Notes: generated from the letters alone by a model not told the origin. 64,000 bases of DNA from Synechococcus sp. KORDI-52 (GCF_000737595.1 NZ_CP006271.1:1240001-1304000), one strand, 5' to 3'; numbered from the stretch's first letter, positions 30,108 to 40,004 are shown. Made by a program: numbers and translations.

Positions 30108-30240
30108 GGAGTCTGTTTCTCTGCTCTGATTCAATTGGCTGCCTGACGGCTGGCACCTTGTGATGAGCGGCACCTTGGCTGAAACGTCCCGGTTTTGAGC
30201 TTCGTCCGTCAAGATCATTCGATCCTTGCCTGGTTAGGTC

Positions 30241-32844
30241 ATGGCTGCAGCTGCTTCGATTCGTCTGGCGGACTACACGCCATGGGCTTTTGAGCTCCCC
30301 ACCATCGCCCTGGACGTGACCATTCAGGACGACCATGTCGTCGTTGCCTCCAGGCTGAGCCTTGAACCGCGTCGGCCTGGTGAGCCTCTGGAGCTTTGCG
30401 GTGTCGATTTGGCGATCGAATCCCTGGAGATCGACCAGGAGCCGTTGCAGCCCGAGGATTACAGCTTCACCGACGGACGTCTGACCATCCCCAAGGTGCC
30501 GGGTCAGCCGTTTGTGCTCGAGACCCGTTGCCGCCTGGATCCCTACTCCAACAGTTCACTCGAAGGCCTGTATGCCAGTGGTGGTCTGCTGAGCACCCAG
30601 TGCGAGGCCGAGGGGTTCCGGCGCATCAGCCTTCACCCCGATCGTCCGGATGTGCTGAGCCGCTGGCAGGTGCGTATTGAAGCCAGCCGCAGCAGCTGCC
30701 CTGTGCTGCTGAGCAATGGCAATGCGGTTCAGGAGGAATCCGTTGGCGCTGATCGTCATGCGGTCACGTGGGATGACCCCTTCCCCAAGCCCTCTTATCT
30801 GTTTGCACTGGTGGCTGGAGACCTCAGGGAAATTCGTGATCACTACACAACGGCATCGGGCCGGCAGGTCACCCTGCGCTTGCATGTGGAGGAGGGGGAT
30901 GAATCCTTCACGGCCCACGCCATGGCCTCGTTGAAGCGATCCATGCAATGGGATGAATCGGTTTATAACCTTGAATACGATCTTGATGAATACAACATCG
31001 TCGCCGTCCGTCACTTCAACATGGGCGCAATGGAGAACAAGAGTCTGAATATTTTCAACTCAAAGCTTGTTCTTGCTGATGCGGAAACAGCTACCGATGC
31101 TGAACTTGAACGCATCGAAAGTGTGATTGCTCATGAATACTTTCACAACTGGAGCGGAAATCGCATCACCTGCCGGGATTGGTTCCAGCTTTCGCTCAAA
31201 GAGGGCCTGACGGTTTTCCGTGATCAATGCTTCACCGCAGATCTGCATTCCAAAGCGGTCAAACGCATTGAGGATGTTGCGATGTTGCGCAACACCCAAT
31301 TCCGTGAGGATGCTGGCCCTACAGCTCACCCAGTTAAGCCAGCGGAATACCAGGCGATCGATAACTTCTACACAACAACCATCTATGAAAAAGGTGCAGA
31401 GTTGATCCGCATGTTGCACACCCTGGTTGGACCGGAGCGGTTCATGAAGGGAATGGAGGTGTACGTGCAACGTTTCGATGGCACGGCCGCCACAACGGAG
31501 GACTTCGTTCAGGCGATTGCCGATGGTGCCACCAGTCAGGGCGAGCTCCTTGGCTTTGATCTGGAACGCTTCAAGCGCTGGTATCACCAGGCAGGAACTC
31601 CGGAACTCAGCATTGAACGTCAGTGGAACCCTGAATCGGGTCAGCTGACGGTCGACTTGCACCAGGTGACGCCTCCGACGCCGGGACAAGCTGACAAACA
31701 GCCCCTGGTGCTGCCGGTTGCCATGGCCCTGGTGGGTGAACAAGGCCGTGTTGGTGACGAGCAGCTGCTGGTGATGGAGGCTGAGCGCGCCAGCATCACC
31801 CTGCAGGGTCAGCCCGGTGAAACCCCTCCTGCCCTTTCGGTGCTGCGCCGCTTCTCGGCGCCGGTGCACGTGCGTCTCGAGCAGCCGCTGGAGGAGTGCC
31901 TGCAGCTGTTGGCTTCCGACGATGACTCCTTCTGCCGCTGGGATGCGGCCCAGTGCCTGGCACGCCAGGTGTTGTTGGCGCGGGCTGAACACCAGCCGAA
32001 GCCTGCGGTGGAGGCGGCACTGATTCAGGCCCTCGATCAGCGGATCTGCGCTTACGACGGTGGTGATGGCATGGGCCTGGCGGCGCTGCTGGCGCTGCCG
32101 GGAATGGCGGAACTGGAGGCGTTGCAATCTCCGGTGGATCCGCCGGCGCTGGATCAAGCCTTCCGGGCGTGGACCCAGGAGCTGGGCGTTCAATTGCAGT
32201 CGTCCTTGCGACGACTCCTGGAGCTGGCCCGGGCGGACTGGACCCTGGCCTGGCCGGCTGGCCAGGGCGGCCGTGCCCTGACGGCCTTGGCCTGGCGCTG
32301 GCTTGCCGCAGCGGGCGATTCCACGGTGAAAGCGGATGCGTTGGCTGCTGTTTCCGGTCCCTCGATGACCCTGGCGCGGGGAGCCCTGCGGGCCTTGCTG
32401 CCGCAGGAGAGCGCTGAGCGTGAGCAGGCAATGGCGCTTTTTTATGAGCGTTGGCAAGACAAGCCCGTGATCCTGGATGCCTGGTTTGCGATGGAGGCAT
32501 CAGCCCCCAGATCCAACGCCCTGGAGCGGGTTCAACAGCTGTTGGACCACCCACGCTTCGATCCCCTGGCACCCAATTCCCTGCGCGCTGTTCTCGGTGG
32601 ATTCACCGCCAATGTTCAGGCATTTCATGCCGCCGATGGCAGTGGTTACCGGTTCATGGCGGAGCAGATTGCAGCGGTCGATGCCCGCAATCCGATCACT
32701 GCATCACGGATGGCCAAGGTGTTCAGCCGCTGCGCCAGTTACGGCCCCGAGCGGCAAACGGTCATGCGTCAGGCCATCAACCAGTTGGCCGCCAAGCCCT
32801 TGTCGACGAACACGGCCGAGGTGGTGCAGCTGCTCACGACGTGA
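30241..32844 (+). CDS. pepN: Aminopeptidase N
   Basis: The 867-residue M1 metallopeptidase removes N-terminal residues from peptides. The GAMEN exopeptidase motif is in NMGAMENKSLNIFN, and the zinc site is VIAHEYFHNWSGNR with Glu about 20 residues later in SLKEGLTVFRDQ. The N-terminal beta-domain, thermolysin-like core and C-terminal helical repeat domain all fit the E. coli-type PepN length. Its end overlaps the convergent zinc-ribbon gene by 11 bp. Confidence 0.96.
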   Translation: MAAAASIRLADYTPWAFELPTIALDVTIQDDHVVVASRLSLEPRRPGEPLELCGVDLAIESLEIDQEPLQPEDYSFTDGRLTIPKVPGQPFVLETRCRLDPYSNSSLEGLYASGGLLSTQCEAEGFRRISLHPDRPDVLSRWQVRIEASRSSCPVLLSNGNAVQEESVGADRHAVTWDDPFPKPSYLFALVAGDLREIRDHYTTASGRQVTLRLHVEEGDESFTAHAMASLKRSMQWDESVYNLEYDLDEYNIVAVRHFNMGAMENKSLNIFNSKLVLADAETATDAELERIESVIAHEYFHNWSGNRITCRDWFQLSLKEGLTVFRDQCFTADLHSKAVKRIEDVAMLRNTQFREDAGPTAHPVKPAEYQAIDNFYTTTIYEKGAELIRMLHTLVGPERFMKGMEVYVQRFDGTAATTEDFVQAIADGATSQGELLGFDLERFKRWYHQAGTPELSIERQWNPESGQLTVDLHQVTPPTPGQADKQPLVLPVAMALVGEQGRVGDEQLLVMEAERASITLQGQPGETPPALSVLRRFSAPVHVRLEQPLEECLQLLASDDDSFCRWDAAQCLARQVLLARAEHQPKPAVEAALIQALDQRICAYDGGDGMGLAALLALPGMAELEALQSPVDPPALDQAFRAWTQELGVQLQSSLRRLLELARADWTLAWPAGQGGRALTALAWRWLAAAGDSTVKADALAAVSGPSMTLARGALRALLPQESAEREQAMALFYERWQDKPVILDAWFAMEASAPRSNALERVQQLLDHPRFDPLAPNSLRAVLGGFTANVQAFHAADGSGYRFMAEQIAAVDARNPITASRMAKVFSRCASYGPERQTVMRQAINQLAAKPLSTNTAEVVQLLTT

Positions 32845-33046
32845 CCACCACCAGCACGATCACCGCGATCAGCAAGATCACCAGCCAGCGCTTTCCGTTG
32901 CTGCGCCGACCGCTCCGTGGCGACGCTGCCCGTCCGGCTCGGCTTCCGGCAGGAGTGCCGCAGTCCTGACAGACCAGCCGACCGCCCATGGATCGGTCGG
33001 CGCGGAACCGACGGCTTCCGCAGTGCTGGCAGACGGTGACGGCCAA
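32834..33046 (-). CDS. Small zinc-ribbon membrane protein
   Basis: The 70-residue protein has a four-cysteine ribbon (CQHCG at residues 6-10 and CQDCG at 26-30), a basic linker and a C-terminal membrane helix (about 53-69). Start is TTG 33044-33046. Its role is unknown; a tail-anchored metal-binding protein is the plain reading. Confidence 0.65.
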   Translation of the reverse strand: MAVTVCQHCGSRRFRADRSMGGRLVCQDCGTPAGSRAGRAASPRSGRRSNGKRWLVILLIAVIVLVVVTS

Positions 33047-33106
33047 TGTCTCTGATTCGTCGTCACACCAGCTTGCCTGGCGTTCGTCAGTGGCACAGAC
33101 AGCAAG

Positions 33107-33376
33107 TCAGTCCCGTCCCCAGCCATCGCACCCTGCCTTGGCGCGTTGGCGTTTCGTGCGTCGGTAGCTCTCGTTCTGCTGGGCCAGGGCTTCGCTGGCA
33201 ACCGCAACGGCTGTGCTGTCTTTGCTTTCAGCGATGATCGCCCGGTTGATCGCCATGGCATTGCCGAGCCGACTCAGAACTTGATTCATCAACCGGCACT
33301 CATCGAACTCGGCACGCCCCGCAGCCGGCAGCCCCAACAGCAGCAGGGCCCAACAGGGGGCAAGCAAGCTTTTCAT
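33107..33376 (-). CDS. Small secreted hypothetical protein (89 aa)
   Basis: A signal peptide (about 3-22, ending GRA-EF) is followed by a short helical region, DECRLMNQVLSRLGNAMAINRA, and a basic tail with KRQRAK. Two cysteines (one in each half) could pair. No family is recognised. Confidence 0.6.
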   Translation of the reverse strand: MKSLLAPCWALLLLGLPAAGRAEFDECRLMNQVLSRLGNAMAINRAIIAESKDSTAVAVASEALAQQNESYRRTKRQRAKAGCDGWGRD

Positions 33377-33541
33377 AGATCAGCCGTGCGATACGCGACC
33401 GTGAACCGGTAGCGGCTGTCGAAGCCCACATCCATGCTTTTTGCAGCGAGTGTCGATGATTGTTGTCCCTTAGGCCTCTAAGACGTGGCGTGGCCATCGT
33501 CAAAGCTACAAGTCGCATCTTGAATCTCCAAGGTTCTGGGT

Positions 33542-33778
33542 TCAGCAACCGCCTCGGCACCCACCCTGGCGTCGAGGTGTGGGCTCGACTTGAGCCGCAG
33601 TGTCTGATCTCCAGGCGGGCACTGGAGGTGGGGGCAGTACTGCTGCCGGCTTGACGGGAACACGCCGCGATCCCCATGCGGCATCAAAGGGAACCACCAC
33701 GAGGGGAACCGGTTCCGCAGCGTGAACCGGAATGGTCAAAGCGCAGGACGCGATGAGTGCTGTCAGCAGATGTCTCAT
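33542..33778 (-). CDS. Small secreted proline-rich hypothetical protein (78 aa)
   Basis: ATG 33776-33778 starts a signal-like segment (LLTALIASCALTIPVHA), followed by a Pro/Val-rich part (KPAAVLPPPPVP) and a Gly/Arg/Cys tail. A GGGGTG sits just before the ATG, close for a ribosome site. Composition rather than homology supports it. Confidence 0.45.
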   Translation of the reverse strand: MRHLLTALIASCALTIPVHAAEPVPLVVVPFDAAWGSRRVPVKPAAVLPPPPVPAWRSDTAAQVEPTPRRQGGCRGGC

Positions 33779-34283
33779 CACCCCATTGTGCTGATCCCTG
33801 ACCGTCAAGCCGTCGTCCTTGTGGCTCCTCTTGGTGCGGGATGCGCCCTGATTGGGTCCACAACGTGGCCATTCGAAGGGATCGGACCTGTTCATGGCGA
33901 TGGCTTTTCCGATGCCTTCTCCGATGCTTGTTGAGATGAATCATTGGTGGTGCTGAGGTTGCTTATGACCGCGTCGATTTGTTGCCACACCTGGTGAGTT
34001 GATTGCAGGGCAGAGGGAGGATGGCCATGCCCTCAAGGGCTGAATCACAACTGGGGGCCTGCAAACTTGCATGTCATCAGACTTTCCTGGTGCTGGATGA
34101 ATCAAGGTGGAGTTGAATTGTTGATCTTGGCGTTCTTTTGTTGTCAAAAGGCGAGGTGGTTTGAATCGATTTGGACTTGCTTTTTTTGTACCTGATGGAA
34201 TTATTTTGCTGGTTTTTTGTATCGTCCCGTTTTTTGCGGGAAGACGCCGTTGTTACATCTGGTTTTGCCTGAGTCTGTAATTA
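33779..34283. other. AT-rich intergenic stretch with no gene seen
   Basis: No convincing frame was found. Base composition shifts from the GC-rich flank to AT-rich runs (for example T runs near 34180 and 34200). A short hairpin CCCG-TTTTTTG-CGGG is near 34226. This shift marks the left side of the insertion-like patch. Confidence 0.6.
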
Positions 34284-35672
34284 TTGATTCAATCAATGAA
34301 ACGTGCCCTTCTCAGCAATATGAATTGGCGAAAAAACACGTATTGGTTCAACTGTTATGCAAGCAGCAGTGCAACGGTGGTTGCTTTGATTGGACACTTT
34401 CTGCGTGATCGAATCTCATCCAATTTGCTGGAAGCCGCGCCTCGCGTGAAACCGTTGACGCTCGCTGGTCGCACCTGGGGTGAGCCGCCCTTTGAGAAGG
34501 TGGTTGGAGGCCATCAAGAGCTTGAATGGTTGATACGTCATCCGGAGTCGTATCGGAACGCGGTTTGCATTCTTGAGCCTGCTGAGCACGTTGGTCAGAA
34601 TTCAATTCGTGAAAATGTTCGCGCGTCCAGTAACATTGCGCATCTATCTCGCTTAATTGCTGATTGCGATTCGGTTCTTTTCCCGCTTTGGAAGACTGGA
34701 CCCTTGAATCAAGAGATGTTGGGGCATGTCCTCGAAACATCTCTCGCTGTTTTTGTTGAAGGTGGGCATCCAACGGCTAAGGATGCATCCAGTTTTGATC
34801 ATCAGGAAATTGGGCTTTCTGAGCTTCACGAAGTTGTTGAGTCCTTGCTTCTTTCTCGGAGTCATAAAAGTGCTCCGCATATCTTTATTTGTATTGGTCA
34901 TCAGTTGGTGGCCCAGTCCCACGTCAATCTGATCAAAAAGGCTGTAGTTGATGTGCGGAAGAAGTTAGCGAATGTTCTTGAGGTTGAGTCATATCAATAT
35001 CAATTGATGATGGAATTGTGTGATGAGATTGAGGCTGTTGGGACAGGCTTGAAAATCCTCAAGGATGGCCATGTTGTGGCGACAGGTTGGAATGATCCCC
35101 TTTTTGCTGTTGCTTTGAACGAGCAGCCGGAGGTGGGTCATTGTGAGCTCCAGCACTATTCCCATAGTGGTGTTCACCCTTCGGAGGCGATGAAAAGGCT
35201 TCTCATCAAGCATGATGAAACCAGCGATCGGTACAGTGGGATTGTCGAAGAGTCGATTTCGTATGAGAAAAATCTAAACATAGTTATGTTTCACAGCGAC
35301 GAAGTTAATGAAGAAGCAATTCTTTTTGTGAATTGGGCCTATTCGCGGTTGCATGAGATGTTGCTTTCTGCGAGGAGGACGGTCATTCTCTCTGAGTTGT
35401 CTTGGTTGCTTGATCTCCCTACGTCGGTAGAGATTCTCTGTTCTACCAGCTCGGACGGCAAGACGTGTACAGAGGTTGCTGCTACCTGTATCAGCTACGT
35501 TGATGATGAAACGCGAAAGGTGCGTCGTTCATTCAGTTTTCAGTTCCATCCGGAACTCTTGGATGACCTTCGGGAGTTTCATCTCGTGGGTGAAGCTGAT
35601 TACTCTAAGTTGAAATCTGATGATGGCGTCCGGATGTTGATGAGAGTGCTTCAAGAAAGCATGATGGATTGA
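34284..35672 (+). CDS. Glutamine-amidotransferase-like protein with atypical spacing
   Basis: The 462-residue protein carries two marks of class I glutamine amidotransferase: FICIGHQLVAQ, placing the nucleophile Cys203 before Gly-His-Gln, and SFQFHPELL with His422 and Glu424. The spacing between them, about 219 residues, is much larger than the roughly 95 seen in GuaA-type domains, so there is an insertion or an unrelated fold. The first 170 residues and the middle are unassigned. The gene is AT-richer than its neighbours. Start could be ATG 34284 or one at 34299. What amide-transfer partner it serves is unknown. Confidence 0.6.
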   Translation: MIQSMKRALLSNMNWRKNTYWFNCYASSSATVVALIGHFLRDRISSNLLEAAPRVKPLTLAGRTWGEPPFEKVVGGHQELEWLIRHPESYRNAVCILEPAEHVGQNSIRENVRASSNIAHLSRLIADCDSVLFPLWKTGPLNQEMLGHVLETSLAVFVEGGHPTAKDASSFDHQEIGLSELHEVVESLLLSRSHKSAPHIFICIGHQLVAQSHVNLIKKAVVDVRKKLANVLEVESYQYQLMMELCDEIEAVGTGLKILKDGHVVATGWNDPLFAVALNEQPEVGHCELQHYSHSGVHPSEAMKRLLIKHDETSDRYSGIVEESISYEKNLNIVMFHSDEVNEEAILFVNWAYSRLHEMLLSARRTVILSELSWLLDLPTSVEILCSTSSDGKTCTEVAATCISYVDDETRKVRRSFSFQFHPELLDDLREFHLVGEADYSKLKSDDGVRMLMRVLQESMMD

Positions 35673-35776
35673 AGACTGAATATTAAAGTTTTGCCTGATG
35701 ATTGAAATTGTGCTGTTGCATTTTGCTGGGTCTGGCCTGATTGGTTTTCCAAGGGACTGCTGGGCTTCTGCAGGTC

Positions 35777-36181
35777 TTATCTTTTGCTATATGGCTCAGC
35801 GGTTGAATCAATTTTCTTGCTGCTGCAGCGTTGGCATGCAGATATTCTGTCTTTGTGATGCTCCGGCAGGGTCAGCCGAAAAGGATCAACGTCAAATTCG
35901 TAGCCGCATGAACATCGTGCATGGAACTTCAGCTTTTTTGATTTTTTGAGTCGTTTCAAAAGAGTGACGTTTCCAAAGACTTGATCCGGTTTGAATCGCT
36001 CTAGCTTTGTGCGTTCTTCGGGAGCATGTTTGACCCGTGCCTTGTTCAGTGCGTTACGCACGGAGTTTTCACTGCCTCTGCCCAGGATTTTGGGAATTTG
36101 GAGGATAGACCGTCCTTCCTGCAAATAGAGACGCTTGATCTCCTCGATCTCAGCACTGGTGAAACCAGATTTCTTGCCCAC
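35777..36181 (-). CDS. Helix-turn-helix protein with C-terminal zinc-binding motif
   Basis: The 134-residue protein has an N-terminal HTH-like segment (SAEIEEIKRLYLQEGRSILQIPKIL, residues 9-33; the second helix is like homeodomain/invertase types) and a C-terminal cysteine array (CSCGYEF and CQRCSSKK), a probable zinc knuckle. It may bind DNA, in the style of mobile-element or phage regulators. No partner gene is nearby. The family is not identified. Confidence 0.55.
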   Translation of the reverse strand: MGKKSGFTSAEIEEIKRLYLQEGRSILQIPKILGRGSENSVRNALNKARVKHAPEERTKLERFKPDQVFGNVTLLKRLKKSKKLKFHARCSCGYEFDVDPFRLTLPEHHKDRISACQRCSSKKIDSTAEPYSKR

Positions 36182-36225
36182 CTGCTTCCTTCCTTTGGTG
36201 TGAGTCTCTCAGGTCGTGTGTCTGC

Positions 36226-36875
36226 TCACCCCTGACCGAACGCTTTCAGAACAGCCATTGCGGTTTGTGATCCACTGGCGATGGCCCCTTCCATGAAGCC
36301 CCGTCAACCGTCCCCATGGTCTCCGGAGGCAAAGAACAGCTTGTCTTCTCTGAGGGGAAGAGCTTCGGCGAAGCGCGTCACCGACCTGGGCGGTTGTTGC
36401 ACCAACTGCCCTGCGACAACGGGTCCGTTCCCCAGGGGTGTCCGAAGGTGCGGATGATCTCGAGCTCAGGCAGGTACGCCTTGAAGATGGATTGCCACTC
36501 CTCGACGGGTTTATCCAGTGCATTGGGTTCCAAGCTGAAGCCTGCCAGTCGGGATTGATGCTCGCCGCGGTGATAGGTGAAGCTGCCAATCAGTGCTGAG
36601 TCCGCGCTGCGAGCCAAGGTCATCACATTCGAGTCCATAGCGTTCTTTTTCTGCCCAGATGAACGGTTGCGTCCAGTGAATCAACGTCCCGCCCAGCTCA
36701 ACTGGGCAACCCTCATCCTCGACGGTGTAAGTCCGACCGCCAAGGCGATCGTTGGCTTCAATAACGACAGTTCGAAGTCCACGTTGCTGGAGGTCGCGGG
36801 CAGCTGTGATTCCTGCAAGTCCACCGCCAATAGTGACAACACATCAGGGCTGAAAATGCGTTCGATTTGGACCAT
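36226..36875 (-). pseudogene. Broken flavin amine oxidase-like gene
   Basis: Pieces in different frames read as an FAD amine oxidase. The N-terminal Rossmann motif VVTIGGGLAGITAARDL at about 36840-36790 is followed by EANDRLGGRTYTV and GGTLIHWTQPFIW, then a frame change near 36640. A middle piece TDPLSQGSWCNNRPGR ends at a stop; the C-terminus resumes in other frames as REDKLFFASGDHGDG and GFMEGAIASGSQTAMAV, typical of the FAD-binding end. At least three shifts and a central deletion (total about 220 codons against 450) show it is inactive. A 2-nt excess (GTGT) near 36842 also separates the N-terminal start. Confidence 0.85.
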
Positions 36876-37108
36876 GTTGATTTGACCTGATGATCTTTGG
36901 TTGCGGCTGACTTGTGATGCGTGAATGAGATGGCTCGATCATCCAGCCGAGTTTCTTTCCAGCCCAGGTTCCCTGCTTCGAATCGATCTGTCTGCAAGGC
37001 CTGCTGGTCTTGGATCAGATCTGCAGCGGTCCGCTTGAGGTGTTGGCCTTTGCCAGGCTGTCGCTCACAACAGCCCCCTTGTGTTGATCGGGTTGTCAAC
37101 GCGGTCCC

Positions 37109-37840
37109 ATGATTCCCCTTCAGCCCCTGCTTGATCGTCTCTCCGCAATCCCCGGTATGGAGAGCGGCTGCAAGCGCCTTGTGGTTGTACTCGGCCAGCT
37201 TGGGGATTTCGATTCGATCGAATACGCCCAGGCGTTGGTGCCGAGGCTTCCCGAGTTGACCACGGCTGGGGTCAAGGTTCAACTGTTCGGCATCGGCAAT
37301 TCCGCCAGCGCCGAGCGCTTCGCTGCCTTCACCGGGTTCCCTCGGCAGCAGCTGATCGCCGATGCATCGCCGGTGTTGCATGAAACTCTAGGTTTGGAAT
37401 CCGGGTTGCAGCTCCCCGGTGGGCCCTGGCCTGGTTTTCTGTTGATGTGCGCCGGCGTGGGCTCACCAGGCACGCTGGGCGAGGTGCTGCGCGGCTACAC
37501 GGGGGATCGCTCGGCTGCCCAGATCTTCGAGGACGACGAGTGGGTCGAGGCGTTTCCACTGCCGCGCTTCCGTGGGGCTCTCTTCCGCCGGGCCGGTGGT
37601 GCGGGGTTTCAGCGACCGTTTGAGCTCGCCACCAAGCGTCTGCGCAACATGAATGAAGTGCTCCGGCACTGGCGCACCTACGTGCCCTGTGATGACTACA
37701 TCACCCAGCGCGGCGCCACCGTGCTGTTCGATGTTGATGACAGCGTGCTCCACTGCCATCGCGATCAATCTCTGTTGGGCTACTCCGCCACCATGAATCG
37801 CCCCCTGGCGTTTCTCGACATGGTCCTGTCTCCGTCCTGA
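37109..37840 (+). CDS. AhpC/TSA-related peroxiredoxin-like protein
   Basis: The 243-residue protein resembles the PRXL2/AhpC-TSA-like cyanobacterial group: a thioredoxin-fold strand RLVVVLGQLGDFDSIEYAQ, a helix with LTTAGVKVQLFGIGNSASAERF, and the late FPRQQLIADAS region. No peroxidatic Cys of the standard PxxxTxxC type stands out, so activity as a peroxidase is uncertain. It is convergent with the rhomboid gene. Confidence 0.65.
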   Translation: MIPLQPLLDRLSAIPGMESGCKRLVVVLGQLGDFDSIEYAQALVPRLPELTTAGVKVQLFGIGNSASAERFAAFTGFPRQQLIADASPVLHETLGLESGLQLPGGPWPGFLLMCAGVGSPGTLGEVLRGYTGDRSAAQIFEDDEWVEAFPLPRFRGALFRRAGGAGFQRPFELATKRLRNMNEVLRHWRTYVPCDDYITQRGATVLFDVDDSVLHCHRDQSLLGYSATMNRPLAFLDMVLSPS

Positions 37841-37841
37841 A

Positions 37842-38381
37842 TCAATGGGCGGTGGGCTCGCGATACACCGCCAGTGCCGCCAACAACCCACCGATGAACC
37901 CTGCGCTGTGGCCGATCCAGCTGACGCCGGCGGGTGAAATGCCGGGAATCAAGGCGATCAGCGCGGAGCCGTACAGCCAGAACGCCACGAGCCCCAGGGC
38001 GATGGACAGGATGCGACGTTCCAGCCAGCCGATCAACAGCAGGTAGCCCAGCAGTCCATACACCACGCCCGAGAGTCCATGGCTGCGGGCAGGCCAGAAC
38101 AGGGCGACCGGAATGTTGATCACCAGCACCGACAGCCAGACGCTCAGGTAATCGCGCATCCCCCGGCTGAGGACGAGCCAGCTCAGGGGCAGAAAAGCCA
38201 GGCTGTTGGAGATGAGATGCCCGAAACCCGCGTGACTGAACGGGGCGGTGATGACCCCCCACCACGGTTGATCTGGCCCCATCGGCAGGTTCCACTGCCC
38301 CGCAAAGAGCAGTTGATCGATCAGCTCCTGAGCCCAGGCCACGGCCAGGATCAGCAGGGGGAGCAGCAGTCGAGCGCGCAT
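37842..38381 (-). CDS. Rhomboid family intramembrane serine protease
   Basis: The 179-residue membrane protein has about six helices. The catalytic dyad is visible: Ser104 in HGLSGVVYG and His158 in WIGHSAGFIGG. Rhomboids cut membrane helices near their ends. It lies between the peroxiredoxin-like gene and the CrtISO-like gene; substrates are not known. Confidence 0.9.
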   Translation of the reverse strand: MRARLLLPLLILAVAWAQELIDQLLFAGQWNLPMGPDQPWWGVITAPFSHAGFGHLISNSLAFLPLSWLVLSRGMRDYLSVWLSVLVINIPVALFWPARSHGLSGVVYGLLGYLLLIGWLERRILSIALGLVAFWLYGSALIALIPGISPAGVSWIGHSAGFIGGLLAALAVYREPTAH

Positions 38382-38425
38382 CGTCTTGCGCCAATGACCA
38401 CAATGATGACGCGGATGCTGAGCGG

Positions 38426-39961
38426 ATGATCAGAAGTGACGTCGACGTTCTGGTCATCGGCAGCGGCATCGGTGGACTGTGCGCCGCAGGTTTGTGTGCC
38501 CGCGCCGGCCGTGAGGTGCTGGTGCTGGAGGCCCACCACCATCCCGGTGGGGCCGCCCATGGCTTTCAACGCCAGGGCTATCACTTTGAATCCGGGCCGT
38601 CCCTGTGGAGTGGCCTTGGGCAATGGCCCAGCAGCAATCCACTGACCCAGGTGCTGCGCGCCCTGGGGCAGACCGTCGAAGTGATCCCTTATCGCACCTG
38701 GGATGTGCTGCTGCCGGAAGGCGATCTGCGCATCGCCGTGGGGCATGACGATTTTGAGGCTGTGGTGCGCAGCCTGCGCGGCCCCGCGGTGGCCGCGGAA
38801 TGGCGACGTTTTGTGGAGGCACTGCGGCCGATTGCCGCCGCCGCTGATGCTCTCCCCCTTTTGGCCCTGCGGCCTGGGGTGGATGGCATGGCGCAACTGC
38901 TGAAGCGCGGCGGACGCCTGTTGCCGCACCTGGCGGCGATGCGTCACCTCTCCGGTTCCTTTGGGCCCCTGGTGGATCGTCATCTCCGTGATCCCTTCCT
39001 GCGGCATTGGGTGGATCTCCTCTCCTTCCTGATCAGCGGCATGCCGATGGGAGACACCAACGCCGCAGCCATGGCCACGCTGTTCGGCGAGTGGTTCGAG
39101 CCGGAGGCCCACCTCGACTACCCCGTTGGTGGCAGTGCCGCTGTGGTTGAGGCCCTGGTGCGTGGCCTGCAAGCCCATGGCGGCAGCCTGCACACGGGCA
39201 CGGCGGTGCAACAACTGCAGGTGGAGGGGGATTGCGTTGTGGGTGTAACGCTGGCGGATGGAACGCAGATTGCGGCGCGGCAGGTGATCTGCAACGCCGA
39301 CATCTGGTCCACCCTTGCGCTGCTGCCGGCGTCCGTGGCGCCGAAGTGGCAGCGTCAGCGCCGGGCCACGCCAGCTTGCAACGGCTTCCTGCACCTGCAC
39401 CTGGGATTCGATGCCGCGGGGTTGGAGGATCTGCCGATCCACACCGTCTGGGTTGATGACTGGGAGCGTGGGATCGATGCAGAGCGCAATGCTGTGGTGC
39501 TGTCGATCCCATCGGTGTTGGATCCCTCCATGGCGCCGGCGGGTCACCATGTGCTGCACGCCTACACCCCGGCCAGCGAACCCTGGGAGGTCTGGGCTGA
39601 TCTGGAGCGCGACAGTGCGGCGTATCAGCAGAGAAAACACGAGCGATGCGCTGTGTTCTGGCGGGTGCTGGAACGCCGTATCCCCGACATCCGCCACCGC
39701 TGCGAGTTGATCATGGAGGGAACGCCGCTGACCCACCGCCATTTCCTCAATGTGCATCAAGGCAGTTATGGCCCTGCGCTTTCAGCGGCTGAAGGCCTCT
39801 TTCCTGGCGTGACGACCCCCCTCGCCAATTTCTGGCTTTGTGGTGCCAGCACTTTCCCGGGGATCGGAATCCCTCCCGTGGCGGCGAGTGGCGCTATGGC
39901 GGCCCATGCGATCCTCGGCCGCGAGCCACAAAACAGTCTGCTGCGTGAACTGGAGCTTTGA
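38426..39961 (+). CDS. FAD-dependent carotenoid isomerase/desaturase-like oxidoreductase
   Basis: The 511-residue protein has the Rossmann motif VLVIGSGIGGLCAAGLCARAG (residues 8-28), then VLEAHHHPGGAAHGF, the FAD loop of the phytoene desaturase/CrtISO superfamily. A C-terminal FAD site reads STFPGIGIPPVAASGAMAA. This matches CrtISO-like and CrtO/CrtD-type proteins rather than CrtI. It may isomerise or desaturate a carotenoid; the exact substrate is unknown. Confidence 0.8.
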   Translation: MIRSDVDVLVIGSGIGGLCAAGLCARAGREVLVLEAHHHPGGAAHGFQRQGYHFESGPSLWSGLGQWPSSNPLTQVLRALGQTVEVIPYRTWDVLLPEGDLRIAVGHDDFEAVVRSLRGPAVAAEWRRFVEALRPIAAAADALPLLALRPGVDGMAQLLKRGGRLLPHLAAMRHLSGSFGPLVDRHLRDPFLRHWVDLLSFLISGMPMGDTNAAAMATLFGEWFEPEAHLDYPVGGSAAVVEALVRGLQAHGGSLHTGTAVQQLQVEGDCVVGVTLADGTQIAARQVICNADIWSTLALLPASVAPKWQRQRRATPACNGFLHLHLGFDAAGLEDLPIHTVWVDDWERGIDAERNAVVLSIPSVLDPSMAPAGHHVLHAYTPASEPWEVWADLERDSAAYQQRKHERCAVFWRVLERRIPDIRHRCELIMEGTPLTHRHFLNVHQGSYGPALSAAEGLFPGVTTPLANFWLCGASTFPGIGIPPVAASGAMAAHAILGREPQNSLLRELEL

Positions 39962-40004
39962 AACAGCTGCGTCATAACCTCCCTTCGGAAAGCCGTCGCA
40001 GCCC

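Noticed and set aside
35698-35949. Plus-strand frame of 83 codons after the amidotransferase-like gene
   Set aside because: It runs opposite the HTH/zinc gene, which has a better start and motifs.
36758-37381. Minus-strand open frame of about 207 codons
   Set aside because: It lies opposite the peroxiredoxin-like gene and the amine oxidase remnant, has no domain or ribosome site and reads as a shadow.
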